Assembly: GCA_900074885.1 (NCBI GenBank)
Contig: FJUW01000007.1
Coordinates: forward strand, 2,491,479-2,555,478
Length of the DNA: 64,000 nucleotides
Reading direction: 5' to 3'
From: Rhynchosporium graminicola
Lineage: Eukaryota; Ascomycota; Leotiomycetes; Helotiales; Ploettnerulaceae
Positions within the stretch are counted from its first letter, which is position 1. Each line of letters begins with the position of its first letter. Position numbers and translations under genes: made by a program. The notes under the pieces are model-generated. The model saw only the letters and a program-made list of their open reading frames with translations, ran no database searches and was not told where the DNA came from. Below, one piece after another: positions 1 through 10,658 of the stretch.

Positions 1-1649
1 CCACTTTATAATCAAGTATCTTCAGTTTTACATGATGGTATTGCGAATTTGCGGCCACTGTATTCATCTCATCCCTCGAAACCGAGACTGAAGCCACTCT
101 AGAGTAGTACGAGTTGTATTCTCCTTCTCTTGAACTAATTGACTTAGAAACGCCCACTGCATCAAGTTGCTTCTTGCAAACATCTCCAGGCTCTGCTTGA
201 GTATTTCTATGCCTTACTTGCCATATTTTTCCAAGTGAACTTAACCTTCCCATATGTAGTGCGAAGAATACTATATAGGCAATACATGGCTTCCTAAAAT
301 CCAGATTTCGTCAGGGGGGCTGATCCACTATATATGGCCTCTTGAAGTCCTTATTTGATATTCCGAAATTCATCACCTTTGCTATGCCGAAAATGAGCTC
401 CACAGCAAGTTATTGCTTAGTGATGCTAAGTCACTGATTCAGTTGCTTCCGTCTCGGGAAGTCCTAATAGTTGCTCGATGTGGCGAAAGCGAGAGAGCTG
501 TAGGCTTCAATATATAGGGACTAGGATGCATCTTGCGGACCATGCGGAGACTTTACAAAGACATTTTGCTTTGTCGAGATCTGCAATTCCTCCTATGCTG
601 AGCTTCACGAGTTTGGGGATGAGGGGATGGTCGGAACTTGCCGTATATTTTTTGGGATTCAGCTTTCTGGACGGCCGAGCGGGATATGTAATGGTCTCCG
701 AAGGTGATCATCGGAGTTATTCTATGAGTAAGAGAACCGTAGAGATGACATCTAAGGATAAGAAGAGTGTCCAAACATCGTGGGATATATAAACTAGATG
801 CCAAAAGAGCAGCAGCCGTGCTATATTTCCATGTACGCCGATAGCTCCACCAAACCTCTTCAGCGCCGTATTAAGCCAGGTTTTATCTAGACTGAGGGCC
901 AGAATGAGATCATGTACTACGAACTAATAAAGCAGGCCGAGTCTTTATTTTAAATATGAACGAACAGAAGATGATTACTCTACCTAAGAGAAGCAAGATC
1001 ACTACAAGCGGCTTCGCTTGGGTTAGCTCAGCGAAGCTTCTTCGTTAACATTATCTTTAAGTCCTTACATTGGCAAATATCTCGTTGAGAAGTGCCAATC
1101 AAAATATTTATTCATAAATTCGACTTCGAAGACTACCATTGAGTGAGCCTCCTATATCTTCGGTGCAGAAAGTGTCGCAGCACCACTTTCCGACAAATCT
1201 CCATGTTGTAAACACCACATGATCACGAAAGCGAAGCAAGCTGGATGGCGAGGCGTTTCGCTTGATTCCAGCCTTGGGCTGTATCGTAAGTGGATTCCTA
1301 CGAAAATGTACTACAGTAGTCCTGTAACTCGGACCAAAGTCGATGCTCCCTCATATTCTTGAACCATAGATTGCGTTAGATGCTTCAAGTCAAGAAAGTA
1401 TTTTTTGGAGAACCAATGAGGGTACATAGAAAATTTTGATGTGCTGAACTTTTTGTGTTACATGACTTCCATTCTTCCATTACTATCATCTATCTACAAA
1501 GTACTTCTTCAAGTCATGCCAACTGTCCCACTAACGCCATGAAAACGCCTCGCCTTTTTGATGCATCATGCAAGTAAACTTGCAAGCCCACCGCTCATCA
1601 TATCTCATCAGTCATTGAAACATCGAAAAGACTATACACATCTGCTTCT
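1..1649. other. Non-coding stretch 3' of HSP104
   Basis: No reading frame here resembles a known protein; the longest (about 100 codons near 478-792) has no recognisable domain and overlaps an equally long antisense frame. A short imperfect hairpin with GCTTCGCT/AGCGAAGC arms lies near 1010-1036. Nothing else could be supported. Confidence 0.5.
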
Positions 1650-4445
1650 CTAATCATAAAGTTCCATCACGTTATCCTCCCCACCCAAAGCCTCAGCCAC
1701 ATCATCGTCATCAACCTCCATGTCATCATCACTGCTACTTTCAGAATCATCGTGATTCGAAAGGACGCGGATTCTGTTATTGTCCATCACCACTCTGGCA
1801 GTCTCTCCATCCTTGATCGAACCTCGAAGGATTAGAACAGCCAGCCTATTAAGAACCTCTGTCTCGATAAGTCTAGCCAAAGGTCTCGCTCCGTAGCTTG
1901 GGTGGTAACCCGCGGATCCTAGCCAGTCGCGTACGGCAGGAGAACAATCGATTGCAACATTTCTGCCATTGCTTGCGAGACGCTTCTGGATTTCATGGAG
2001 GCGGACGTCGACGATCTTGCGGATCTCATTCTTGGATAGACGATTGAAGATGATTGTCTCGCTGATACGGTTCAGGAATTCAGGCAAGAAGTAATCCTCC
2101 AATGCTTTAGTGACCATAGCTTTTGTGGTGGCATCGATCTTGCCGTCTGCGGTTGTAGCTCGTTGAAGATACTCGGCTCCGATGTTGGATGTCATGACGA
2201 CGATACAGTTTCGTGCATCGATGATACGTCCTTGTCCATCAGTGATACGGCCATCATCCATGAGCTGAAGGAGGATAGTAAGAACCTCCTTTGCGGCTTT
2301 CTCAACTTCGTCGAAGAGCAAAATCGAGAAAGGCTTTCGGCGAAGAGCTTCCGTAAGTTGCCCACCGGCATCATGTCCGACATATCCTGGAGGTGCACCA
2401 ATCATTCGACTGACAGTGTGACGTTCTTGATACTCAGACATATCAAGTCGGATCATAGCTTTTGGATCGTCGAAAAGGAACTCGGCAAGAGCTTTCGTGA
2501 GCAGGGTCTTACCAGTACCAGAGGGACCGCAGAAGAGGAAGCTGGGAGGTTGATTTGGGTTAGCCAGTCCTGATCTTTGGAGACGGATCTTGTCGGAAAC
2601 TGCCGTGACAGCTTCTCTTTGACCAACGACGATCTTTGAGAGGACTTTCTCCATGTGCAAGAGCTTATCCTTCTCTGTGGTCTTGAGTCTCGTGACAGGA
2701 ATACCAGTTGCACGAGCAACGATCTCGTTGATCTGGTCTGGGCCAACAACATCGGTGATAAGAGATCCACCAGAGTCGGGATTGTTGGAGCTCAAAGCTT
2801 GGTCCGCTTGCAACTTTTCCTTCTCCAATTGTTTGATGAACACCTCTTGTTCAGGAATGGCATAGTACTGCAAGTCAGCAGCCTTTTGGTCGTTCCCGCT
2901 TCTTATAGCCTCATCCTTTTTAACTCGGAGCTGATCTAATTTGACTTTGGCTTCTTGGATTGACTTGCTTCGATTCTTCTCGCTCTCGTACTTCTCACGA
3001 AGAGGTCGGAGTTCTTCCTCGCAATTGCTAGCATCTTGCTTGGCTTGAGCGAGCCTGGCCTTGGAGGCTTCATCCTTTTCTCGCGATAGAGCGTGTATTT
3101 CAATCTTCAGCTGTTGAAGTCTGCGATTGAGATTGTCGAGAGCTTCTGGGAGCGACTCTCGCTCTGTCTTGACTGCAGCAGCGGCTTCATCGATGAGATC
3201 TACCGCAGAATCAGGGAGTCGTCTTTGAGTAAGGTAGCGAGCGGCCAATGTAGCAGCAGCTACGATAGCTCCGTCCGAAATCGTGATACCGTGATAGACC
3301 TCGTACTTCTCCTTCAAGCCTCTGAGAATCGAGATGGTTTCGGGAATCGAAGGCTCCTTGACGAGAACTTGTTGGAAACGTCTTTCAAATGCGGCATCTT
3401 TCTCAATGTATTTTCGGTACTCGGCAAGTGTCGTTGCACCAATGCAGTGAAGTTGTCCTCTCGCCAGCATGGGTTTCAACAAATTGGCAGCATCCATACC
3501 ACCCTCACCACTTGATCCGGCGCCCATGAGAAGGTGCATCTCGTCGACGAAAAGAACAATGAACTCCTTCGATTGCTCAATCTCGTTCAATAGTCCCTTC
3601 ATCCTCTCTTCGAACTCTCCTCGGTATTTGCTTCCAGCAACGAGCGAACCGACATCCAGAGAGAGCAATTTGCACGCGGCCAGATTGTCTGGAACATCGT
3701 TGTTGACGATACGCTGTGCTAGACCTTCCACCACAGTTGTCTTTCCCACACCAGGCTCTCCGATCAGAACTGGATTGTTCTTCGTTCGTCGGGATAGAAT
3801 TCGGACCACCCGTCGAATCTCCTCCTCTCTCCCAATGACAGGATCAATCTTTCCTTCCCGTGCCATGGCAGTCATATCAATCGTAAACTTCTTCAAGTTC
3901 TCAAACTCTTCTTCTGTATCTGCAGTTTTCGAATCCACCCGGCGAGTCCCGCGAATATTTTGGACGGCTTCTTGTAGGACCTTGACATTTGGGATGTTCC
4001 CCTCCTTCAACGCAGCCTGGCATGCAGTATCTTCCGACAATGCAATGATCAAGTGATCGACTGCAATAAAAGAGTCTTTCTGCGTCTTCTGTAACTCGTT
4101 GGCTTGTCTGAGGACTTTTGTAAATGAGGGAGCCATCGAAATCTGGTCTGGTGGAGGGTTCTGACTCGGTAGTCGAACGAGTGCTCGATTGAGGGCTCGT
4201 TGGAAGGCTTGAGGGTCGCCATGGGCTCGCTCGACGACTTGGCGGAAGAGTGATTGTGAAGCAGATCCATGGGATGCGTTGACGGTTGCTTGTTGATCTT
4301 TGGATTCGTCGATAGGAGGATCGAGTAAACTCGAGGCAAGATGGAGGGGTAGTAATTGAGGGTGAGCATAGGATTCTGCGATGGCCATGGCATCGGACAG
4401 AGCTTTGCTTGCCCTATCCGTGAAGTTCATATTTGAGGTCGCCAT
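1650..4445 (-). CDS. HSP104: Hsp104/ClpB-type AAA+ protein disaggregase
   Basis: Intronless 931-aa protein. Class I Hsp100 ATPases form hexamers that thread proteins out of aggregates together with Hsp70/Hsp40, giving thermotolerance and, in yeasts, prion propagation. Visible order: Clp N-domain (about 1-160), first AAA+ domain with Walker A GEPGVGKT at 229-236 and a DEMH Walker B, a charged middle coiled-coil (about 420-540), second AAA+ domain with GPSGTGKT, the pore-loop GYVG motif and a DEVEKA Walker B, then the D2 small domain. The tail is strongly acidic (DDDMEVDDDD), as in cytosolic Hsp104 and unlike mitochondrial Hsp78; there is no mitochondrial presequence, so a cytosolic/nuclear site is expected. 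Length matches the family (about 900-930). The ATG at 4445 is the first in frame. It is divergent from the mL67 gene across 488 bp. Confidence 0.97.
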   Translation of the reverse strand: MATSNMNFTDRASKALSDAMAIAESYAHPQLLPLHLASSLLDPPIDESKDQQATVNASHGSASQSLFRQVVERAHGDPQAFQRALNRALVRLPSQNPPPDQISMAPSFTKVLRQANELQKTQKDSFIAVDHLIIALSEDTACQAALKEGNIPNVKVLQEAVQNIRGTRRVDSKTADTEEEFENLKKFTIDMTAMAREGKIDPVIGREEEIRRVVRILSRRTKNNPVLIGEPGVGKTTVVEGLAQRIVNNDVPDNLAACKLLSLDVGSLVAGSKYRGEFEERMKGLLNEIEQSKEFIVLFVDEMHLLMGAGSSGEGGMDAANLLKPMLARGQLHCIGATTLAEYRKYIEKDAAFERRFQQVLVKEPSIPETISILRGLKEKYEVYHGITISDGAIVAAATLAARYLTQRRLPDSAVDLIDEAAAAVKTERESLPEALDNLNRRLQQLKIEIHALSREKDEASKARLAQAKQDASNCEEELRPLREKYESEKNRSKSIQEAKVKLDQLRVKKDEAIRSGNDQKAADLQYYAIPEQEVFIKQLEKEKLQADQALSSNNPDSGGSLITDVVGPDQINEIVARATGIPVTRLKTTEKDKLLHMEKVLSKIVVGQREAVTAVSDKIRLQRSGLANPNQPPSFLFCGPSGTGKTLLTKALAEFLFDDPKAMIRLDMSEYQERHTVSRMIGAPPGYVGHDAGGQLTEALRRKPFSILLFDEVEKAAKEVLTILLQLMDDGRITDGQGRIIDARNCIVVMTSNIGAEYLQRATTADGKIDATTKAMVTKALEDYFLPEFLNRISETIIFNRLSKNEIRKIVDVRLHEIQKRLASNGRNVAIDCSPAVRDWLGSAGYHPSYGARPLARLIETEVLNRLAVLILRGSIKDGETARVVMDNNRIRVLSNHDDSESSSDDDMEVDDDDVAEALGGEDNVMELYD

Positions 4446-4933
4446 GTTGACCGATCGATTGGAGTGTGGTCAGTGTTGGTGGTCGTGAGATTCGTAAATC
4501 GTAAGTCGTGGATCAAGGCTGTAAGCCTGTTGCCAAGTATTGTTTGAAGCTTGTATTTCAACAAAAGTGGGTTGTAATATCTTTATGAACGTTGTATCGA
4601 GTATCTATGTTTGATGATTATCGAGGGAGGAGGTGTTCAATAAATAGTAAAGGCTCGAACACCTAGAAGTGACGAGATGCTTGTGGTGGTGTCTCGAAAA
4701 GCATGGCAGCAGCTAGAAGTTGCTGGAGCTATCTCATTACCCCACCACCCACCATTCGGGCGCTCTTCGGGCGGGCGCGCCTGTCACAAAAAGGGGGTCT
4801 CTCCCGTGACGCATTGACAGCCTCAGGCTGTAGTGTCAGAGGAGTCTGCTAAACCCGAAATGGATGACCATTATCTGAAGTCTTTGGTCCGTAACGGAGC
4901 TTCAACACTCACCCCCTGCTCACCCACAACGTG
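4446..4933. promoter_or_regulatory. Divergent promoter region HSP104 / mL67 with STRE-like sites
   Basis: The 488-bp spacer separates two head-to-head genes. It has two matches to the stress-response element core (CCCCT or AGGGG): AGGGG at 4792-4796 and CCCCT at 4913-4917. This would suit a heat-shock gene, but five-base matches are common by chance. I did not find a clean triple GAA/TTC heat-shock element. The region 4755-4785 is GC-rich. Confidence 0.35.
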
Positions 4934-6376
4934 ATGAAAATACCTATACTACCCCCGGGGGAAATAGCCCGTCGAGCAGTCCAAGCAAAGGAATCCATCA
5001 AAGTCTCAAAGCAAACACGGAATGTGGCCAAGGCAACCGATCGAACGATCAAGAAAGCATTTGGGATCGAGGAGCAAAAGAAGAGCAAACCCGAACATGG
5101 CCAGCAGATATTCGTCTTCAATCACTTGCAGAAGAATCATGTCGTCTACTCACTCACGAGGAGTATGAATGTAATTCCCCAATTCCACTCTCAGACCCCG
5201 TGGTGAAGCTACATTGACATGTTCCGTCTCTAGAATAACGCAGCCCTCGCCCAACTCCCTTTCAATGGCAAGAAATCCGTCCCAGCTGCCCTCCGAAAAG
5301 ACCTTTGGCACCCCTTTGCACAGATCAGATTCCCTCCTGGAGCCGGCACAATCGGACTGTCTGCTTTTCAAAAATTGCGCGAGTACAGGAAACGACACGA
5401 GCTAGAATGGGGTACTGAAATAACCCTCGGGGAAGACGGGAAACACAAATCATTAAAGGAGAGAGGAAAGGCTTTATGTGATCAGAGAGCTAACAGCGTA
5501 GCTGATATGGCCCTCGTGCTGAGCAGGTTAGCGCCTGCGCCTCTGGAGGACGGTGTTGAGACAAGAGAAGAGCGCGAAAAGAATATTGGCTTGATTGGCG
5601 AGGGATCAGGAACCCAGGTCGAGATTCTTTGGAACAATATGTACGATGCAGAATCTGCGGAGAAATGGGCGGACAACGTCGTGCATGCGCCCATGCCCGC
5701 TCCCACGCCCTCAGGAGGTAAACGCCTGCTAAAGAAGAGAGAGATCGCCGCGTTGATCAGAGGCGAGATCGCTGCCAAGAAGGAGCTTTACGAAGCTCTC
5801 GACGAGAAGAGGATTGAACTGGAGCGCGACAGACAAGAATCAGGAATTGAGGTCTCAGCCGAACAACTCGAGCAGGAAGAGGCGGAGAGGAGAGCAGAGA
5901 TGGCAGAAAGGCTGAAGGAGATAAAGCTGGAGTTCAGAGTGGACGAACGGAATGCCTTCCTGGAAGCGGAGAAGAAGGCTGAAGCAGCAGCTAAATATGC
6001 GCGTCAGGTAGCGTTGGAGCAACGTCGTGTTGGTGCCGATACTTTCCAGGGCACGCCAGAAGAGGTGGAGGCAGCAGCACGAGCAGCTGCAGTTGCGGCG
6101 GGGATCGTCTCTCAGAGTCCCCCCTCGTTTGGGACAAGTTATACTATTCCAAGCACGAAAACCAAGTCTCCAGCGTCGAAAGTCGCAAACGAGTCGCTCC
6201 AGCAGGCAGTCTTGGATCCAGTCGCTAGGCAGGCGAAGAAGCAAGCTGCTCGAGATCTCTACTTCAAAAGACAAGCGGAGCAGGCGGAGAGGAAAGCCAA
6301 TGATCCGGAATGGTACGAGATGGTGAAGGCTGAGGGAATGAAGAGGAAGGCTGAGAAGGGGCTGTTGGCAGCTTAG
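4934..6376 (+). CDS. MHR1: Mitochondrial large-subunit protein mL67 / Mhr1 family
   Basis: Two exons, 4934-5170 and 5234-6376, with a 63-bp GT-AG intron, give 459 aa. In yeast Mhr1 is both a mitoribosomal large-subunit protein (mL67) and a factor in mitochondrial DNA recombination and transcription; the fungal family keeps a core built around 'NHLQKNHVVYSLTRSMN' (just before the intron) and 'LWHPFAQIRFPPGAGTIGL' with 'REYRKRHELEW' (residues about 103-133), both present. Translation joins in phase across the intron, giving MN-NNAALAQLPFNGKK. The start is the ATG at 4934; an in-frame GTG just before it is not a likely start. Residues about 180-330 are a long Glu/Arg/Ala-rich helix, longer than in yeast, as usual in filamentous fungi. 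Acts in the mitochondrial matrix by family. Confidence 0.9.
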
Positions 6377-6883
6377 ATGGATAATGATTCTCACGATTAC
6401 GCGGAGGGACAGAATGTAAAGGAGAATAGCGGGAGAGCATGTACAGTACACCTAGAGCATGGACTAGACAAATGGGTAGGGTAGCATCACATGTATGGCC
6501 GCGCTGCACGTTATGTTGTATCATATTGTGGAAGAGCCAAAGAGAAGCAAAACGGAGAAATGTAAAAACTATCTCAATGGTTGTAACTTTCTACACTCCG
6601 TTACAGTCTTCGTTCGTCGTTATTGCCAGATGCGCGTTTTTAAGCTTTTTTTTTTAACTGGTCTCGTCAAGCACTCGAGGTCTTCAGTCATAAGGATGGA
6701 CAGATGAGAAACTGACGGCTTTTTCCTAGTAGCCTTTGTAGGCGTTCGTTGCACCATTCATGCACTCCACATAATACCACAAACAAACATGATTTGTCGT
6801 CTATCCTTATCCTGACAAAAGATTTCACACAACACCACAACCATGTCAACACTTATCCGAATGGCCCAAATGTTAATCTGCAC
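6377..6883. other. Convergent 3' spacer
   Basis: Lies between the stop codons of two convergent genes. A T-tract (near 6646-6655) and AT-rich runs may serve 3'-end formation; no gene is visible. Confidence 0.5.
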
Positions 6884-8412
6884 TCAGACCTTGATAGCAA
6901 AAGACTTCAAATACTCATAATCCGGAGTATTAGCCTCGACACAATCTCGGATGACTTTTGCGCCTTCGACGCCGTATTTCTCGCGCCACTCTTTGTCTTC
7001 GGCTTCGACGGTCTTGGATTTCTTTTTCTTGGAAGACGGGATTAGCATCGTACTGATCCTCGAAAGCTCAAAATGTTCGAAAACTGCGGCAAACTCACAT
7101 GGGCAGCATCTCTCGGTTTGAGAGAAGTACTGTTAATGGCATCCTCGTGGAAACCTTTCCACTTTTCAAAAGCGTCCTTGGCGCGCTTGTGGTCGTCGTC
7201 CGTATCCCAGGTCAACATATTGGGCGTGTAATCGATGCCGACTTCCTTACAGTAGGCGGAAATGATACCCTCGGGGTTGTCAAGGAGATCATCGGCGTCG
7301 ATGACTGTGATGCTGACTTCGCCATCCTTCAGATCTGCGTGCTTGCCTGCGACAGCTGGACCGACTTGTCCATCCTTGATGAGAAAATCGAAGACGCGGC
7401 GGAGTTCGTCATAACCAGCTTCAGCGGGCATGAAGTTGTGGAAACCGGTGATGGCATCGAGAGGTGGTATTGTGCAGCGGAAGTAGGATGGGATGCTGTG
7501 ACGAGGATGGCGGATCAGGAACGTGAAGTGGAATTGCTTCAGGATCTCGGCTGGGACAACGGTGGGATTCCCAGGTTCCGCCGCAGTGTCGTATGGGTAT
7601 GGTGCTTTGCTGTGGCCGTTGGCGCGGTGGCCATTGGTACCATTGGTGCCTTTGGTACCGTTGGCTGCACCGTTCGTCTCCCCGTTCGTGCCCACGCCCT
7701 TCTTGATTGTCTTTCCCCCAAGAGATGGTGCAATGGTGGCTGGCTTTCCCTCAGGCGGCACCAGGTAGTGCGTGATGTCCTTGATGAAGAGTCGTTTTCC
7801 CTGCTTGAGATGAGTTTCCAAGCAATAAGTTGGCAGTCAAATGTAGAACTTCGATTCCATGAGGGGTCATTTGGCTGCTCATAAAATGAAAAGTCTGGCA
7901 GTCATGGGTAATTTTTAATATTGTCGAAACCTCCCAGATGTCAAAACCGAGCACCCGTCATATATGTAAGTAAGCATTGCCAAGGTGAAGAAGACATTAA
8001 GCACTTGCTCATCTACTAAGTATCTTCTTGGAGGGGTTCATCCTTATCCGTGCTAGTGCGGGGTACAATAATAATAAAAAGTCCTGGAATCAGAGGAGTG
8101 TATCGAACCTCTTTGCCTTCTCTCTCGATCCGCTCGAAAATGGTTTTGTATGTGCTCTTCGCAAACCCGCTTTCTTCACGGGCTTTCTCGTCCTCTTCGT
8201 ACCTAGGGCTCAACCTCTCCGGGCCGAAATAGAAGGCATCGCCGAATGGTTCGTGCACACAGGCGAGTGTATCTTGTCGAGTCATAAAGACCTATTCAAT
8301 AATCTTTGGTCAGCCGGGAGGAACGTCAATCGCAGTTGCGGATACTGACTCGTTCAAAAGCAGTACTGCAGGCCCGCGGGTGCGTAGCAACAAAGATTGG
8401 TTTCGTCGACAT
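6884..8412 (-). CDS. Sulfotransferase-fold P-loop protein
   Basis: Four exons read from the right: 8412-8350, 8291-8109, 7800-7099, 7027-6884; all phases fit and give 363 aa. The N-terminus 'FVATHPRACSTAFERVF' looks like the 5'-phosphosulfate-binding loop of sulfotransferases, and 'FLIRHPRHSIPSYFR' resembles the 3'-phosphate-binding strand-loop-helix. These fungal proteins are usually listed as P-loop NTPase/sulfotransferase family members of unknown substrate; no signal peptide or membrane segment is seen, so it is probably cytosolic. A low-complexity Thr-Asn-Gly-rich stretch (exon 3, about residues 95-125) is inserted between the two motifs. The 308-bp second intron is long for this window and uses an unusual GTTCGA donor, so a small extra exon there is possible. 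Ends in SFAIKV. Confidence 0.78.
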
Positions 8413-8753
8413 GACGTGGGAGCGTGGGAGCAATCTGTATTTCAAGTAGCTCGCTCGACTTGCCGAATCAATTGATTGGCCGTTTTTTCAGGACAAAGAT
8501 TTCTAGATGAATCGTCGATATTACTTCACGATGTCTCTACAGTACAGTAGAATTTTAATAGAGGGGTAAGAAAGTTTTTCCGAAAGCTGGATAGGGTAGG
8601 GAGAGGTAGAGGTAAAGGTAGATAAGTGACGTGACGTGACGCACGACGGAGCAGAGTAGGTAGATCTTTGCGGGCGCTAACACACCAGCTAATAATATAA
8701 TGAATGCACTTGGACTTGGTAGCAAAAGCCAATTTGATGCTCTGGCTGCTTAG

Positions 8754-8789
8754 CTGGTCTGGACTGGACTGGGCTGGACTGGGCTGGAC
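8754..8789. repeat. CTGGACT-type short tandem repeat
   Basis: Imperfect tandem copies of CTGGACTGGG-like units over about 36 bp, directly upstream of the next tandem repeat. Confidence 0.7.
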
Positions 8790-8804
8790 AAGTTCCGGGA
8801 CAGC

Positions 8805-8849
8805 AAGTGAAGTGAAGTGAAGGGAAGTGAAGTGAAGTGAAGTGAAGGG
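8805..8849. repeat. AAGTG pentanucleotide microsatellite
   Basis: About nine AAGTG/AAGGG units in a row, with one interrupted unit in the middle. Confidence 0.85.
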
Positions 8850-8984
8850 TCAGTAAGAATTACGGCGCAGTACGACGCGGGATTGTACGAGAAGTGGTAG
8901 GCACAATGAATGGGACACACACATTTGTCCTTCGGGCTTCGGACCCCCACAGCTGGCCTGGCCTCGCCTGGTTGATACTGTCTG

Positions 8985-9059
8985 TGTAGGTACCTTGTAC
9001 GTAGGTGGTAGGTACCTACCTACCTACCTATGTACTTCGTATTATACCTACCTACCTAG
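8985..9059. repeat. GTAGGTACCTACC cluster
   Basis: Alternating GTAGG and TACCTACC words make this tract partly self-complementary, so it can fold back. The same words recur through the spacer to 14.5 kb. Confidence 0.7.
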
Positions 9060-10229
9060 CAAGTGGAGGGAAAGGTGCGCTGCACATGCCAGCCCACCAA
9101 CCAGCCAGTAGAGTCTGATATACAGGTAAGGTATAGGTAAGGTACCTAAGGTAGGTAGGGACTCTAACCTCCCTGCCGCTCGCTGCCGCTGACCCGAAAT
9201 CTGCGTCAAATCCATTGGAAATCCAATGTCGGTCGTAACATCTACAGCAGCAACAGCGATGGTTAAGGTAGCTCGGTAGGTGAGGTAGGTAGGTAGCTTG
9301 TTGTGACAAGGTGGAGGTGAAAAATATAGGGAGGGACCAGTACGTCAGAAGCATGAAGGATCGTAAGGTAGCAGCTCCTGGCTGGTAGATACAGTACCGA
9401 TATTGCACCGCACCGCACCGTACCTACTCGTACCTACCTACCCATGCACGCATGCTCCACCAGAACGTCCCCCAAATGCCTGCCAGCGTGATGTGATGGC
9501 TTTGATTGGTTACACTGCAGACTTCCAAATAGTCGTCACCGAGTTTTCGTTCGACGTTTCCCCCACCGGTGCCCCTCTCAGAGCCCTTTTTATTGCTTAG
9601 GTACCTACCTAGCAAGAGACTCCCTATATCAATAAAGAATCGACGAGGTCGTGATCTAGCAGGAAATAAGAAGGGGGTTGATAAGGCTAGGAGCGAGGCT
9701 AAGGATAGTACAAGTGAGACAAAAGGGTATTCAGAAGAAAGTAGACGAAGACTTCAAAGCTCTAAATTTCTCTTCCCACCTGAACATATGACTGCGCAGG
9801 GCCTATGTTCATCAAGCGCTGCAAATGATAGCGAATGAATAGGGAGGCTAAGAGTAAACCTGTGTATTCTTTCTAGCACGAAAGGAAAAGAGAAAGCTAC
9901 AGAATTTTTAACAGGGGGGTCTAAATCTTATTGTGTACAAAAACAGGTTCTGCCTAAGGCTCCGTGGAGCACTGCTCCCTCCAACTGCCACGTATCTAGC
10001 ACAAGCTACAAAGAAGCACGTCGACACGTAACCCTTTATCAAGAACAGAACAAAGGCCAAATAGTCTACCCAAGGAAACAAGATGATAAATGGAAAATGA
10101 AGAACGTGAATGTTCTATTAAATACATAGCGGGTGTTTCTAGCCAGTCGGGGAAACAATCAGGCACGACCTAAGCGTGTCTCTACGACTCGAGCTACAGG
10201 TGACTTGTGTCCTCATAAAGCCCTTCCTT

Positions 10230-10658
10230 CTACGACCATATCTTACAGTCAACATGGGCAAACGGCTTCCCATCGCAATTCCGTCCAGTGGGACCCGTGA
10301 GGCCGGTCGACCAGCCAGAACAATACTTCGTCCGGGTCCAGGACACGGCGCACGTGTTGCCCACTATCTCGTCCCCATCTCTGTTGAAAACTTGAGCGTT
10401 ACCCGAGCGGACGTTTCCGAGACCGTTGGGCACTACAGCAGATACGGAATTGCCGTTGTGCATATATCTGTAGATTAGAGAAGTTAAGTCGTGTGATACT
10501 TCCTTTCAGATATCCAGAGGTCTGACTTACCCTATGCAATGGCAACTAGCGTAATCGGGATCGCGAGCCTCGAGACCTGCATCGTTGACGGCTGCATCGT
10601 TGATTGCGGCTGATAAGGCGCTAGAAATGAGGAGAGCAGAGAGGATAGTGGATTTCAT
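10230..10658 (-). CDS. Small secreted cysteine-rich protein
   Basis: Two exons read from the right, 10658-10531 and 10467-10230, with a 63-bp GTAAGT...CAG intron; phases fit and give 121 aa. The N-terminus MKSTILSALLISSALSA is a clear signal peptide, followed by a short acidic stretch ending in EAR (possible processing site) and a mature domain with six cysteines: CHC before the intron, then NTC, KYC, RNC and VDC. Size, signal peptide and even Cys number fit small secreted effector-like proteins or secreted antimicrobial-type proteins, but no known family is recognised. It stands alone in a repeat-rich spacer. A GTAAGA just after VDC could be another donor, so the true C-terminus may differ by a few residues. 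Confidence 0.72.

Larger units (their letters stand above)
8413..10229. other. Repeat-rich intergenic region
   Basis: No gene is supported. The stretch holds several short tandem repeats, listed separately, and many GGTACC/TACCTACC words (about 8985-9060, 9120-9160, 9240-9295, 9420-9445, 9600-9612). Open frames here are driven by these repeats and have no recognisable content. Confidence 0.5.

Noticed and set aside
1005..1040. GCTTCGCT/AGCGAAGC hairpin as a terminator or RNA gene
   Set aside because: Short and imperfect, with a loop unlike known RNA families; similar words recur nearby by chance.
3469..4056. 195-codon frame antisense to HSP104
   Set aside because: It overlaps the conserved AAA+ domain on the other strand; its openness follows from codon bias of the real gene.
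8095..8120. GGTTCGATAC word resembling a tRNA T-loop
   Set aside because: No acceptor stem, anticodon arm or D-loop can be drawn around it; it is the exon-intron border of the sulfotransferase-fold gene.
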